Below, piece by piece: positions 42,348 to 50,507 of a stretch of 64,000 nt of DNA (positions within the stretch are counted from its first letter, which is position 1; each line of letters opens with the position of its first letter). The stretch covers positions 41,379 to 105,378 of the forward strand of contig URXT01000002.1 in the NCBI GenBank assembly GCA_900551915.1, read 5' to 3'. The notes beneath the pieces were generated by a model, which made no database searches, was not told where the DNA came from, and saw only the letters and a program-made list of their open reading frames with translations. This stretch comes from an uncultured bacterium. GTDB taxonomy: Bacteria; Cyanobacteriota; Vampirovibrionia; Gastranaerophilales; Gastranaerophilaceae. Made by a program: the position numbers and the translations under genes.

Positions 42348-43478
42348 TTATCTATCGATATACCTCTCGGCATACTTCGGATTTACCGCAAGCCACTTGA
42401 AGGCTTGAGTTTCTGTCTGCGGAATATCAATTACAAAAGTTCCGCCGTAACGTCCGCGCGAAAATGACAAATAACCCTCCTGTGCAAGGTTTTGAAAAGC
42501 TTTTCTAATCGTGTTCGGACTCAAATCCATCTGGCGCGACATTTCCAAAATAGACGGAAGCCGGTCGCCTATAGAATAATTCTCGCTGATAATCCGTTTA
42601 ATATGATTTTGTGTCCTCTCGTAATAATAAAACGCTGTTTCTTTTGCAGAAGCAAAAATGGAAGTTTCTTTTCCGGCATCAACCGTTTTATCATCCGGCA
42701 TTTTTATAACAGAGGTTCCGTAACGCCCGCGCCGCGGAAGAAGAATTCCCTCTTCACAAAGCACCTTCAAGGCATCATGTATTGTCTTAATGCTGACGTG
42801 CAAAATTTGCGCAAGTTCGCCATGCGGAGGTATTTTGTCACCGATTTTCAAATTTTCAGTAATGTATTTTTTCAAATCTTCTTCAACTTTTTTAACAAGA
42901 GTTTCTGTTCCGCTGATTTTGTCGGAAATGCTGAAATCTATAGATTTCACACGCCATCCGGCGTCATTTGATTTTTTGAAATTGTGTTCCAAAATCCCTT
43001 CTGCACAAAGATTTTCCAGAGCAAGCCTTGTTGTGTTTGGCGAGCTTTCAATTTCTTTGGCTATTGTTCTTGAAGATGGAAGATTTTCACCGGCTTTGAA
43101 ATTACGGCTTACGATAAATTGTTTAATTTTTTCCGAGGCAATTTCGCGTTTTGAGGTCAGTTTTCTAATTTCAGGGTTTGGGTTTTTGCCGTTTATAATC
43201 GTTCCAATGCATTGCTTTGACTGAACATAGCCGGCATCTTCCACAAATCTCAAAGCATTTTGAATAGTACCGATACTTACGCCGAGCAGAAAGGCTAAAT
43301 CGGGCTTGCCTGGCAAAAGATTACCGGCAGAAATCTTTCCGCATTCCAAATCCTTGTCAATCCATTCCATAAGCCACTTTGAAATAGCAGCCGCTTTTGC
43401 TTCTTCAATATTTTTCAAATCCGGCAGATTGAGTGAAATTTCGTTAGTGCTTATCTGCCTCAAACTTTTTTTCTTCAT
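42348..43478 (-). CDS. Protein with four tandem GntR-type winged helices
   Basis: A 376-aa protein made of four GntR-like DNA-binding domains, about residues 30-96, 112-178, 197-258 and 287-350. Each has a helix-turn-helix (VSIGTIQNALRFVEDAGYV, SSPNTTRLALENLCAEGIL, VSIKTIHDALKVLCEEGIL, LSPNTIRKAFQNLAQEGYL) and a wing (for example RRGRYGTSVI, SRGRYGGTFVI). No ligand-binding domain is present. AAGG lies 7 nt before ATG 43478. Ordinary GntR proteins have one such domain. It diverges from the gene at 43729. Confidence 0.85.
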   Translation of the reverse strand: MKKKSLRQISTNEISLNLPDLKNIEEAKAAAISKWLMEWIDKDLECGKISAGNLLPGKPDLAFLLGVSIGTIQNALRFVEDAGYVQSKQCIGTIINGKNPNPEIRKLTSKREIASEKIKQFIVSRNFKAGENLPSSRTIAKEIESSPNTTRLALENLCAEGILEHNFKKSNDAGWRVKSIDFSISDKISGTETLVKKVEEDLKKYITENLKIGDKIPPHGELAQILHVSIKTIHDALKVLCEEGILLPRRGRYGTSVIKMPDDKTVDAGKETSIFASAKETAFYYYERTQNHIKRIISENYSIGDRLPSILEMSRQMDLSPNTIRKAFQNLAQEGYLSFSRGRYGGTFVIDIPQTETQAFKWLAVNPKYAERYIDR

Positions 43479-43626
43479 ACACACACCTTTTTTCTAATGA
43501 TATCGTATTTATAAAAAAACATCAAGAGATTTTTTGCCAAAATATGAAGAAATTGTCATATATTTAAAATGTAACGAAATGTAAAAATAAATTTTAAAAT
43601 GGCTGAAATCCAGTTATAATCTGCTG

Positions 43627-43650
43627 TATGGTATGGTATGGTATGGTATG
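43627..43650 (+). repeat. Pentanucleotide TATGG tandem repeat at a predicted transcription start
   Basis: Nearly five TATGG units (24 nt). TATAAT (43615-43620) ends 6 nt before it, so the repeat begins at about +1 of the next gene's mRNA. Copy-number change would alter the leader. Confidence 0.8.
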
Positions 43651-43728
43651 AGCGAGGTGTAGCAACTGTTTCCGGCATTTGTACTTTAATTAATTGTGTA
43701 GGTACAAATGTGAAAGGAAATTTTAAAC

Positions 43729-44463
43729 ATGGCAGTAGAAGGTGTAAACAGTGCGAACAATAATGCGGGAATTTATACAGCAGGAGCGGCCTTAATTGGC
43801 GGTGCCGGCGGAGCTGCGACAGGCTGGTATTCAAAACCGTTTTTAAAAGACGGAGCTCCCACGGATTCTTTTACAAAGAAAATTAATGATGCGGTTGATG
43901 CCACTATTCCGCAAGAGATTAAAGAATATCTTAAACCTATAAATGAGCTAATTAAAAAAATCGAAAGTGCTAAAACTCTTGGTGAATTTAAAAAGTTAAA
44001 TTTTGAAGTGATTAAGCAGACTTTAGGATCTATTGATGACGTAGAAATTTTTAAAGAGACTTTTAATCCTGAAATATTACAATCTATAGGATTAAAACAA
44101 GATCCAGAGTTTGTAAAAGCAGTTGCAGAAGCTTCATGTCCTGAAGATATTCTTATTGCAGCAAAAACAGCTTTGGATAAAGAATTAGACGGGAAAACTC
44201 TTCCGGAACTGCTTGAAGCTGGAAAAGCAAGACAAAAAGAAGTTAAAAAGAATTCAGCAAAGATGGTTTTCGAACAATATTGGGATGCTGACAAAAAAGC
44301 TTTCGTTAGTAACGTCAGCGGAGAAGATACATTATTTGCAGCAATTAAAAAAGCCGCACAGGGAATTCAAGGCAAAACAGCCGCGATTTACGGCGGAATT
44401 GGTGCTGCTGTTCTCGGGCTTGCAACCTACCTGATTGCAAATAATTCTAAAAAGTCTGAATAA
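43729..44463 (+). CDS. Hypothetical 244-aa protein with Gly/Ala-rich ends
   Basis: Not recognised. Residues 13-32 are Gly/Ala-rich and hydrophobic (IYTAGAALIGGAGGAATGWY), the middle is helical and charged (LKPINELIKKIESAKTLGEFKKLNFEVIKQTL), and a membrane helix lies near the C terminus (IYGGIGAAVLGLATYLIA, about 221-238). No cleavable signal peptide. GAAAGGAAA precedes ATG. The leader begins with the TATGG repeat. It could be a membrane-inserting secreted protein, but function is unknown. Confidence 0.7.
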   Translation: MAVEGVNSANNNAGIYTAGAALIGGAGGAATGWYSKPFLKDGAPTDSFTKKINDAVDATIPQEIKEYLKPINELIKKIESAKTLGEFKKLNFEVIKQTLGSIDDVEIFKETFNPEILQSIGLKQDPEFVKAVAEASCPEDILIAAKTALDKELDGKTLPELLEAGKARQKEVKKNSAKMVFEQYWDADKKAFVSNVSGEDTLFAAIKKAAQGIQGKTAAIYGGIGAAVLGLATYLIANNSKKSE

Positions 44464-44502
44464 TTCAATCCGGATATTTAATACACATAATAAGAAAGGA
44501 AT

Positions 44503-44532
44503 AACCTCTGTTAAAGCAGAGGTTTTTCTTTT
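44503..44532 (+). terminator. Terminator of the 244-aa gene
   Basis: AACCTCTG and CAGAGGTT form a perfect 8-bp stem followed by TTTCTTTT. Confidence 0.85.
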
Positions 44533-44584
44533 ACATGTCGTTAAGAGCATGGTTTGCGCGGTTAGTGAGTTTCGGCGTGGCTGG

Positions 44585-44681
44585 CGAAGAATCTCCTTGG
44601 TTTAAGGGGAACCTTTGCGTTGCTCAGGATGACATGTAATCCTAATAATGTCATTCTGAGGCCGGTTAGGCCGAAGAATCC
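44585..44681 (+). repeat. Dispersed repeat, GTCATTCTGAGG...GAAGAATC family, copy 2
   Basis: It reads GAAGAATCTCC, a TTTAAGGGGAACC core, GCTCAGGATGAC, then a second half-copy TGTCATTCTGAGGCC, loop, GGCCGAAGAATCC. The blocks match those at 42093-42165, arranged as one and a half units. Confidence 0.65.
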
Positions 44682-44711
44682 TTTTGTAATTTAAAGCGGT
44701 TTTGTGCATCT

Positions 44712-44738
44712 AAAAAGCGGACATAATCTGTCCGCTTT
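44712..44738 (-). terminator. Terminator downstream of the hairpin row
   Basis: AAAGCGGACA and TGTCCGCTTT make a perfect 10-bp stem; on the minus strand it ends in TTTTTAGATG. Confidence 0.75.
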
Positions 44739-44764
44739 AACCCAAATCTGATAACCGTTTTCCT

Positions 44765-44853
44765 GCCATTTTGGCTGTTCAAGTTTTGAACTGGAATGCT
44801 TTGGCATTCCGGCAGTTTGAGTAATCCTCAAACCGCAGAGGTTTTGTAAAACC
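44765..44853 (-). repeat. Row of five consecutive hairpins
   Basis: In 89 nt there are five adjacent perfect stems: GCCA/TGGC (44765-44775), GTTCAA/TTGAAC (44777-44791), GGAATGC/GCATTCC (44793-44810), GTTTGAG/CTCAAAC with GC/GC extension (44812-44836), GGTTTT/AAAACC (44840-44853). Loops are 2-5 nt. It lies between the ribbon-helix-helix gene and a terminator, on the same transcript. A 64-codon frame that reads through both hairpins and terminator is probably not a gene. Confidence 0.65.
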
Positions 44854-44881
44854 ACGAAATTGTTTTTGCCGATTTCTAAAA

Positions 44882-45070
44882 TCATTCCAGCATTGCATCA
44901 AGGATATCTGCATTTCGTGCAGCAGAAGTTGATTCCCGGACTTTTTGCTTATAGATGTATGTTCTCAAAGCTTCTCTAATCAATTCGCTTCGTGAACGGT
45001 TTTCGACGTCTGCCACTTGGTCGATTCTGTTTAAAAATTCTTCGGGCATAGAAATTAATACTCGCGCCAT
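44882..45070 (-). CDS. Ribbon-helix-helix (CopG-like) DNA-binding protein
   Basis: A 62-aa protein with the RHH pattern: strand ARVLISMPEEFLNRIDQVA, then helices NRSRSELIREALRTYIYKQKVRES. This family comprises TA antitoxins and small repressors. AAAGGAG precedes ATG 45070. The downstream frame that overlaps its stop by ATGA runs through hairpins and a terminator and resembles no toxin, so this looks like an orphan antitoxin or a regulator. Inverted repeats upstream (45097-45107/45199-45209) are candidate operators. Confidence 0.82.
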   Translation of the reverse strand: MARVLISMPEEFLNRIDQVADVENRSRSELIREALRTYIYKQKVRESTSAARNADILDAMLE

Positions 45071-45096
45071 ATATTCTCCTTTGCTTCTTCTGCTTA

Positions 45097-45209
45097 ATAT
45101 CCTCTTATATTATTATAAACAATTTTCGACATAAAAAAGTGCTATTTAATATCTATAGAATATATACTACTTTTTAAAACCCTTGTGAATAAACGATTTA
45201 AGAGGATAT
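45097..45209. promoter_or_regulatory. Inverted 11-bp repeats upstream of the RHH gene
   Basis: ATATCCTCTTA (45097-45107) and TAAGAGGATAT (45199-45209) are exact inverted copies 91 bp apart. They flank the region shared by the divergent RHH and pyrH genes and may be looping or paired operator sites. An internal AAAAAGT/ACTTTTT dyad lies between them. Confidence 0.4.
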
Positions 45210-45260
45210 ATTCATCTTTACAAAAGTTAATAAATGCTTTTTGGGAAATTACTTTAAACC

Positions 45261-45289
45261 TTTACATCAAAATTAGTTTAAGTTACTAT
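45261..45289 (+). promoter_or_regulatory. pyrH operon promoter
   Basis: TTTACA (45261-45266), 17 bp, TACTAT (45284-45289), predicted start about 45296, 12 nt before ATG 45308. This contradicts the longer open frame from 45185. Confidence 0.6.
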
Positions 45290-45307
45290 TTTAAAAAAAG
45301 GGGACAA

Positions 45308-46036
45308 ATGGAAAAGAGTAATTTAAAATATAAAAGGATTTTGTTGAAAATAAGCGGAGAGGCACTGTTAGGCGAGCAGCAGTTCGGAATTGACCAAAAG
45401 CCGGTGAAAAAAATTGCTGATGAAATTAAAAAAGCGGTTGACGCCGGTGCTGAAATTGCCGTTGTTGTTGGAGGCGGAAATATTTTCCGCGGCATGAAAA
45501 ATAGTGCAAAATTAGGTATGGATCAGGCCTCCGGTGATTATGTCGGAATGCTTGCAACTGTGATGAACGCGATTGCACTTCAAAGCGCGCTTAACCAAAT
45601 TGGTGTTCCATGCCGTGTTCAAAGCGCTCTTGCAATTAATCAGGTTGCAGAACCCTACATCAGACACCGCGCAATAAGACATTTGGAAAAAGGCCGTGTT
45701 GTAATTTTCGCTGCCGGAACCGGAAATCCGTTCTTTACTACCGACACTGCAGCGGCTCTCAGAGCTTCTGAAATCAACGCCGAAGCTATGCTTATGGCGA
45801 AAAACGGTGTTGACGGCGTTTACACAGACGACCCGAAAACCAATTCGAATGCCAAAAAACTTGATAAAATCACCTATGATGACATTATTAAAAACGGTTT
45901 AAAGGTTATGGATACCTCTGCTTGTGCATTGTGCAAACAGAATAATATCCCTATAATTGTATTTGATTTCGATTTGCAGGACGGTATTTTGAAAGTTTTG
46001 AACAATGCGGAAATCGGTACATATATAAGTTTATAG
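45308..46036 (+). CDS. pyrH: Uridylate kinase
   Basis: Phosphorylates UMP to UDP; hexameric, of the amino acid kinase fold. YKRILLKISGEALLGEQQFGID is the family start, VVGGGNIFRGM the phosphate loop, and AAGTGNPFFTTDTAAALRASEI the nucleotide site. 242 aa from ATG 45308, with AAAGGGG before it. First gene of the pyrH-frr-cdsA-rnc-rpe operon. Confidence 0.96.
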   Translation: MEKSNLKYKRILLKISGEALLGEQQFGIDQKPVKKIADEIKKAVDAGAEIAVVVGGGNIFRGMKNSAKLGMDQASGDYVGMLATVMNAIALQSALNQIGVPCRVQSALAINQVAEPYIRHRAIRHLEKGRVVIFAAGTGNPFFTTDTAAALRASEINAEAMLMAKNGVDGVYTDDPKTNSNAKKLDKITYDDIIKNGLKVMDTSACALCKQNNIPIIVFDFDLQDGILKVLNNAEIGTYISL

Positions 46037-46058
46037 AAAATTATTGAAAGGATAAGAT

Positions 46059-46625
46059 ATGTCAGAAAGTTTAGATGAATTATTTTTATTCGGCGAAGAA
46101 AAAATGGAAAAAGCTATTGCCGCACTAAAGCGTGAATTTGGTTCAATCCGTTCAGGCCGTGCAAATCCGATGATTTTGGACAAAGTTATTGTAGATTATT
46201 ATGGAGTTCCGACACAATTAAGACAAATGTCACAGGTTTCTGTTCAGGAAGGTACAATCCTTGTTATTTCACCCTATGACAAATCAATGATTAAAGAAAT
46301 TGAAAAAGCTATCATTAAAGCTGAAATTGGTATTACGCCAAACAATGACGGTGTTTGTATCAGATTGAACTTTCCGCCGCTTACCGAAGAAAGACGTAAA
46401 GAAATCGTTAAAGATGTTAAAAAACTCGGTGAAGAAGCAAAAGTTGCAATTCGTAATGCACGCCGTGATATGACAGACGATTTGAAGAAAATAGAAAAAG
46501 CTGAAAACCTTCCGGAAGACACTGTAAAAGACAATCAGGACAAAATCCAAAAACTTACTGATAAATACACAGGTATTGTTGACAGTGCTGTTGCAGAAAA
46601 AGAAAAAGAGGTTATGACAGTATAA
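46059..46625 (+). CDS. frr: Ribosome recycling factor
   Basis: Splits post-termination ribosomes with EF-G. 188 aa with the three-helix bundle and the hinge domain: REFGSIRSGRANPMILDKVIVDYYGVPTQLRQMSQVSVQEG and RKEIVKDVKKLGEEAKVAIRNARRD. GAAAGGAT precedes ATG. The stop overlaps the cdsA start (TAATG). Confidence 0.97.
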   Translation: MSESLDELFLFGEEKMEKAIAALKREFGSIRSGRANPMILDKVIVDYYGVPTQLRQMSQVSVQEGTILVISPYDKSMIKEIEKAIIKAEIGITPNNDGVCIRLNFPPLTEERRKEIVKDVKKLGEEAKVAIRNARRDMTDDLKKIEKAENLPEDTVKDNQDKIQKLTDKYTGIVDSAVAEKEKEVMTV

Positions 46626-47497
46626 TGGATGTAATCGGCGGCTTAAACAAAAACGCAACCAGAATGCTTACGGGGTTTCTTTTAGGAACCTTTGCGATGT
46701 TTTGCATCATCAAAAGCGGAATTTTTCTGCTTTTGATGATGTACTTATTCGTATTTGTCGCCTCACGCGAATACGTTAAAATTTTGGAACATAAGGGTTT
46801 TTACCCGAGTCTTAAAGTAATATGGCTTGCTGAAGCTGTGTTTGGGCTGATTGCATATTCTCAAAGATACGATTTAACAGCATTAGCTCTTACTGCTTTC
46901 TCTATTCTTTCATTTATCTGGGTGCTTTTCAGAGGCCGTCAGCCTTATATTGCAAATGCTGCAACAACAGTTTTTGGCTTTATTTATTGCGGCTGGTTTC
47001 CATTGCAAATTATATTTTTGCGAGAACTTTCATCGCCAAAATTCCATGACGGTTTGGGGTTTGTCGTCATGATGTTTACAACTGTTCTGTTGACGGATAT
47101 CGGCTGTTATTATGCCGGAAGACATCTTGGCAAACATAAACTTGCGCCGATTGTAAGCCCTAATAAAACTATTGAAGGTTCAATCGGCGGTGCCATTTGT
47201 GCAATTCTTGGCGCAATGGTAATAGGGTATTTTATAAATCTTGAATGGTATTATTCTCTAATTGCCGGATTTTTATGTACAACGTTTGCCCAAATCGGAG
47301 ATTTGTGCGAATCTTTAATCAAGCGTGACGCAGGTGTGAAAGATAGCGGTGAATCGCTTCCGGGACACGGTGGTTTTTTGGACAGGACAGACAGTTTTAT
47401 CTTTACAATTCCTGTAATGTATTACTTCTGCAAATATTTCGTTTTTTCAAATGATTTTCTGACAAATCTTGTCAACTCCATTAAAGGACTTTTCTAA
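46625..47497 (+). CDS. cdsA: Phosphatidate cytidylyltransferase
   Basis: Makes CDP-diacylglycerol from phosphatidate and CTP in the inner membrane. 290 aa with about eight hydrophobic helices and the family signature SPNKTIEGSIGGAICAILG followed by CESLIKRDAGVKDSGESLPGHGGFLDRTDS near the C terminus. It is coupled to frr by a 1-nt overlap and abuts rnc. The usual uppS gene between frr and cdsA is missing. Confidence 0.95.
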   Translation: MDVIGGLNKNATRMLTGFLLGTFAMFCIIKSGIFLLLMMYLFVFVASREYVKILEHKGFYPSLKVIWLAEAVFGLIAYSQRYDLTALALTAFSILSFIWVLFRGRQPYIANAATTVFGFIYCGWFPLQIIFLRELSSPKFHDGLGFVVMMFTTVLLTDIGCYYAGRHLGKHKLAPIVSPNKTIEGSIGGAICAILGAMVIGYFINLEWYYSLIAGFLCTTFAQIGDLCESLIKRDAGVKDSGESLPGHGGFLDRTDSFIFTIPVMYYFCKYFVFSNDFLTNLVNSIKGLF

Positions 47498-48193
47498 ATG
47501 AAAAAGGTTGAAGAAATTTTTGGTATAGAAATTGATGAAAGCCTGCTTTTTGAACGAGCTTTGACTCATCCTTCATATACTCAGGAAAATGATTTTGAAT
47601 ATACCGAATGCTATGAACGCCTGGAATTTCTTGGCGATGCAGTTTTGAAACTTGCAATCTCCGACATTTTGTACAAGAAGTATCCTGACGCTCATGAAGG
47701 CGAGATGTCAAAAATTCGTTCAATTGCAGTTTCAGACAGTACGCTGTCAATTATTTCAAAAGAAATCGGACTTTCTGAATTAATCAGAGCCTCTGAACAT
47801 GACTTGAAACAAGGAATAAAAAATCTTGAATCTGTAAGCGCTTGTGCTTTCGAAGCTGCTTTGGGGGCTTATTATTTGGATGGCAAGCTTGATTTATTAA
47901 TGCAGAAATTAAAAGAACTTTTTGTTCCATATATTGAAGAAATAAATCAAAATATGGATAAATACAATGCCAAAGCACTTTTGCAAGAGTACACCCAATC
48001 TATAAATAAGAAAACACCGGTTTACAAACTAATAGCAGAAGATGGCCCGGCGCATAACAAAGTTTTCACTGTAGAAGTCTGGTATAATGGAGAGTTTATA
48101 GCGCGGGCTTGCGGAAAGTCAAAAAAAGAAGCAGAGCAAAAATGTGCATTTGAAGCTTGTAAAAAACTTGGAGTATCGGAATGTCAGAAGTAA
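47498..48193 (+). CDS. rnc: Ribonuclease III
   Basis: Cuts double-stranded RNA, including rRNA precursors and sense-antisense duplexes. Catalytic signature ERLEFLGDAVL (about 40-50); further acidic residues in the region FEAALGAYYLDG; a dsRNA-binding domain at about 160-228 (YNAKALLQEYTQS, ARACGKSKKEAEQKCAFEAC). 231 aa. It starts directly at the cdsA stop and overlaps rpe by 13 nt. It would process the antisense duplexes proposed elsewhere in this window. Confidence 0.96.
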   Translation: MKKVEEIFGIEIDESLLFERALTHPSYTQENDFEYTECYERLEFLGDAVLKLAISDILYKKYPDAHEGEMSKIRSIAVSDSTLSIISKEIGLSELIRASEHDLKQGIKNLESVSACAFEAALGAYYLDGKLDLLMQKLKELFVPYIEEINQNMDKYNAKALLQEYTQSINKKTPVYKLIAEDGPAHNKVFTVEVWYNGEFIARACGKSKKEAEQKCAFEACKKLGVSECQK

Positions 48194-48825
48194 TAATTTC
48201 ACCATCAATCCTGTCAAGCGACTTTGCTAATTTGGGCAGAGATATTCGATTTATGGAAAAAAGCGGAGCTGATTGGATACATATTGATGTTATGGACGGG
48301 CATTTTGTTCCGAATATTACAATAGGTGCGCCGGTCGTGAAATCTATCAGAAAAGTTACCCAAATGCCTTTTGACGTGCATCTTATGATTGAAAATCCGA
48401 AGAAATACATAAAAGATTTTGTAGAAGCGGGCGCGGATATTGTCACATTTCATTACGAAGCAGTTCCAAGAAGTGAAATTATCGAAACGGCTGAATATAT
48501 AAAAGGTTTTGGTATAAAAGCTGGCCTTTCGATAAAACCTAAAACCAATCCGGAGGAAATTTTAGAATACCTGCCGTATTTTGATTTGCTGCTTGTAATG
48601 ACAGTTGAGCCGGGTTTCGGCGGTCAAAAATTCATGAGAGAATGCGCTGAAAAGATTGATTTGATTAAGCGTTTTGCTGACGAAAGCATGATTATACAGG
48701 TTGACGGCGGAATTAATGCTGAAACGGCAAGAGTCTGCACTGAATTAGGTGCAAACTCTTTAGTCGCGGGGAGTTATATTTTTAACTCCGAAAATTATGA
48801 AGATGCTATTAAATCTTTGCGCTAG
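48181..48825 (+). CDS. rpe: Ribulose-phosphate 3-epimerase
   Basis: Interconverts ribulose 5-phosphate and xylulose 5-phosphate. TIM barrel of 214 aa with SPSILSSDFANLG, HIDVMDGHFVPNITIG, VTVEPGFGGQKF and QVDGGINAETA carrying the metal ligands and phosphate site. Last gene of the operon, overlapping rnc. Confidence 0.96.
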   Translation: MSEVIISPSILSSDFANLGRDIRFMEKSGADWIHIDVMDGHFVPNITIGAPVVKSIRKVTQMPFDVHLMIENPKKYIKDFVEAGADIVTFHYEAVPRSEIIETAEYIKGFGIKAGLSIKPKTNPEEILEYLPYFDLLLVMTVEPGFGGQKFMRECAEKIDLIKRFADESMIIQVDGGINAETARVCTELGANSLVAGSYIFNSENYEDAIKSLR

Positions 48826-48850
48826 TGTTTCTTAAAAGGAAGAATTAAAG

Positions 48851-49954
48851 TTATACCAAACCTTTTCGCTCTTTTCGTCTTAGAATTACATCAGGATTAG
48901 TTGTGATTGATGTGTCTGCCAGTGTCGGGTCAAGTTTTGCGGCTTCCTGTTTGGCTTCGTCTTCCTTCATTGCTGTTTGGTCAGGACTTTTTGTCTCATC
49001 TGCCGGAGCCTGTTCTGTAGAATCTGTTTGATTTTCTGTTTCTTCAGCTTCAGCCTCTTGAGTTTCCTGCTCTTCGGCTTGTACGTAACCCGTTGCACCA
49101 GAAGCTCTTGTCACGCTGTTTTTGTTTGCATCAACCCGCTCTTCAAATTGTACGTTGTCAGAAGCAGTGCTGTTAAATGTAGATGTTCCGGATTTTGCTG
49201 TGTCAATTGCATTCTCGCCGCTCTTGATTGTTTGTGCCGCAAGCCCTAAAAGCCCGTTCATAGTTGTAGACTGTTGTCTTAATAACTCACCAACTCCAAC
49301 GGTAGTATTTCCGATATCAGTTGCATCAACTGCTGCTGCTAAAGCGTCTGAAATACCGTTTGTTGACGAATATACCTGCTGCGAGGTTGTTTCAATGTTT
49401 GTAAGTCCAAGTGTGCCAAGTTGCTTAATTTGGGCATCAATTTGAGCTGCTTGAAGTCCTGAAAACATAGTACTTTTATCGCTTTGTAATTTCTCCTGCT
49501 GTGCTTTTAATGTTTGAATTTGGCTCAACAGATTTGTTGTATAATCCTCCGCATTTGCCGTTGCGGCTTCTGATTGTTGTAAAATGGTTTCCATTTCGTT
49601 TTCTAAAGCTGTTATATTATTGGTTCTTGTGTCGCTTTCATTTCGGAAAATACCAGCCTGATCTACAAGTGAAAGCCCCTGTTCATCAAGGTTTTGTTTC
49701 AAAGATTCTCCTGCATTAAGCTTTTCGGTCTGAGCGGTTGCCTCAACTGCTTCAGGATTATCCATTGCCATTTCATAAGTGACTTCATCCGCACCCTGCT
49801 GCTTTGACATATCCTCAGCCCAGGCTAAAATCGCGGTTGGCACCTCCTGACCTTCATCTTTGTATTCCAGAACCTCGTTTGCTGTGCAGTCGTTCCAATT
49901 AATTGTCAAATCCTGAGGTTTGACCCCTGAATAACTGTTAATTGCATCTACCAT
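48851..49954 (-). CDS. Hypothetical 367-aa coiled-coil protein with acidic tail
   Basis: Not recognised. No signal peptide. N-terminal region with INWNDCTANEVLEYKDEG, a long Gln/Thr/Ser/Ala-rich helical region (about 110-270) with heptads (NEMETILQQSEAATANAEDYTTNLLSQI), and a Glu/Gln/Thr-rich tail (290-350) ending RRKERKGLV. AAGGAG lies 10 nt before ATG 49954; the frame extends to 50029. The build recalls type III or filament-associated secreted proteins, which is only a suggestion. Confidence 0.7.
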   Translation of the reverse strand: MVDAINSYSGVKPQDLTINWNDCTANEVLEYKDEGQEVPTAILAWAEDMSKQQGADEVTYEMAMDNPEAVEATAQTEKLNAGESLKQNLDEQGLSLVDQAGIFRNESDTRTNNITALENEMETILQQSEAATANAEDYTTNLLSQIQTLKAQQEKLQSDKSTMFSGLQAAQIDAQIKQLGTLGLTNIETTSQQVYSSTNGISDALAAAVDATDIGNTTVGVGELLRQQSTTMNGLLGLAAQTIKSGENAIDTAKSGTSTFNSTASDNVQFEERVDANKNSVTRASGATGYVQAEEQETQEAEAEETENQTDSTEQAPADETKSPDQTAMKEDEAKQEAAKLDPTLADTSITTNPDVILRRKERKGLV

Positions 49955-50219
49955 AATTAGTCTTCTCCTTATTTTTGTTAAAGATATATGTTTCCAGATA
50001 ACGGCATTTGTTAATACAACTTTAATCAAAATTTAAGGGAATTTTTCAAAGGCCTTGTGTTATCGGGCTTTTGAAGGTTTCACAAATCTTAAAAAAGTTT
50101 GTAATATGAATTTTTGTAACAAAATTTATATAAAGTGAATATAAAAAGTCAATATTTTTTTACGCAAATTTTTTATATAAGTACAAGAGATAAATAAAGA
50201 AAAAGAGAGGCTTAAGACA

Positions 50220-50393
50220 ATGGCAAGAACCTTGTTGTTTACTGATGTTGCAGAAAAATATAAAGAAACTTCAATCGCATTGAGTGAAGTAAAATTCGAT
50301 ACAAAACGAGTAGTCCGCAAAACACTTGTGGAAATGATGAAACAGTCATTTTTTCACGGTGCCAGCAGATACGGAACAAATTTTATTGCATAA
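50220..50393 (+). CDS. Small hypothetical protein, 57 aa
   Basis: Not recognised. ATG 50220 to TAA 50393, preceded by AGAGG at about 9 nt. The product is soluble and basic (MARTLLFTDVAEKYKET, then FDTKRVVRKTLVEMMKQSFF). Codon use is like that of neighbours. It stands alone between two gene-poor stretches; upstream (50030-50219) I see only AT-rich promoter-like DNA. Confidence 0.6.
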   Translation: MARTLLFTDVAEKYKETSIALSEVKFDTKRVVRKTLVEMMKQSFFHGASRYGTNFIA

Positions 50394-50426
50394 AAGAAAA
50401 TGGGTAAAACTTAGCGGCCCGTTGGA

Positions 50427-50473
50427 AATTAAGGATAGGAAAAGGAACATTATTTATTGAATTAAGGATAGGA
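50427..50473. repeat. 14-bp direct repeat
   Basis: AATTAAGGATAGGA occurs at 50427-50440 and 50460-50473, in the gap after the 57-aa gene and before its terminator. Purpose unknown. Confidence 0.6.
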
Positions 50474-50479
50474 TGGAAG

Positions 50480-50507
50480 AAAGACCGGTCAGAAACCGGT
50501 CTTTTAT
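50480..50507. terminator. Bidirectional terminator between convergent genes
   Basis: AAAGACCGGT and ACCGGTCTTT form a perfect stem with flanking A and T runs; serves the 57-aa gene and, from the other side, the TspO-like gene. Confidence 0.8.

Noticed and set aside
44691..44885. 64-codon minus-strand frame starting in the stop of the RHH gene (ATGA), as expected for a toxin gene
   Set aside because: It reads through five hairpins and an intrinsic terminator, and its sequence resembles no known toxin. More likely non-coding or a remnant.
45185..45307. 41-residue N-terminal extension of PyrH
   Set aside because: A good promoter (45261-45289) lies inside it, and the conserved protein starts after AAAGGGG at ATG 45308.
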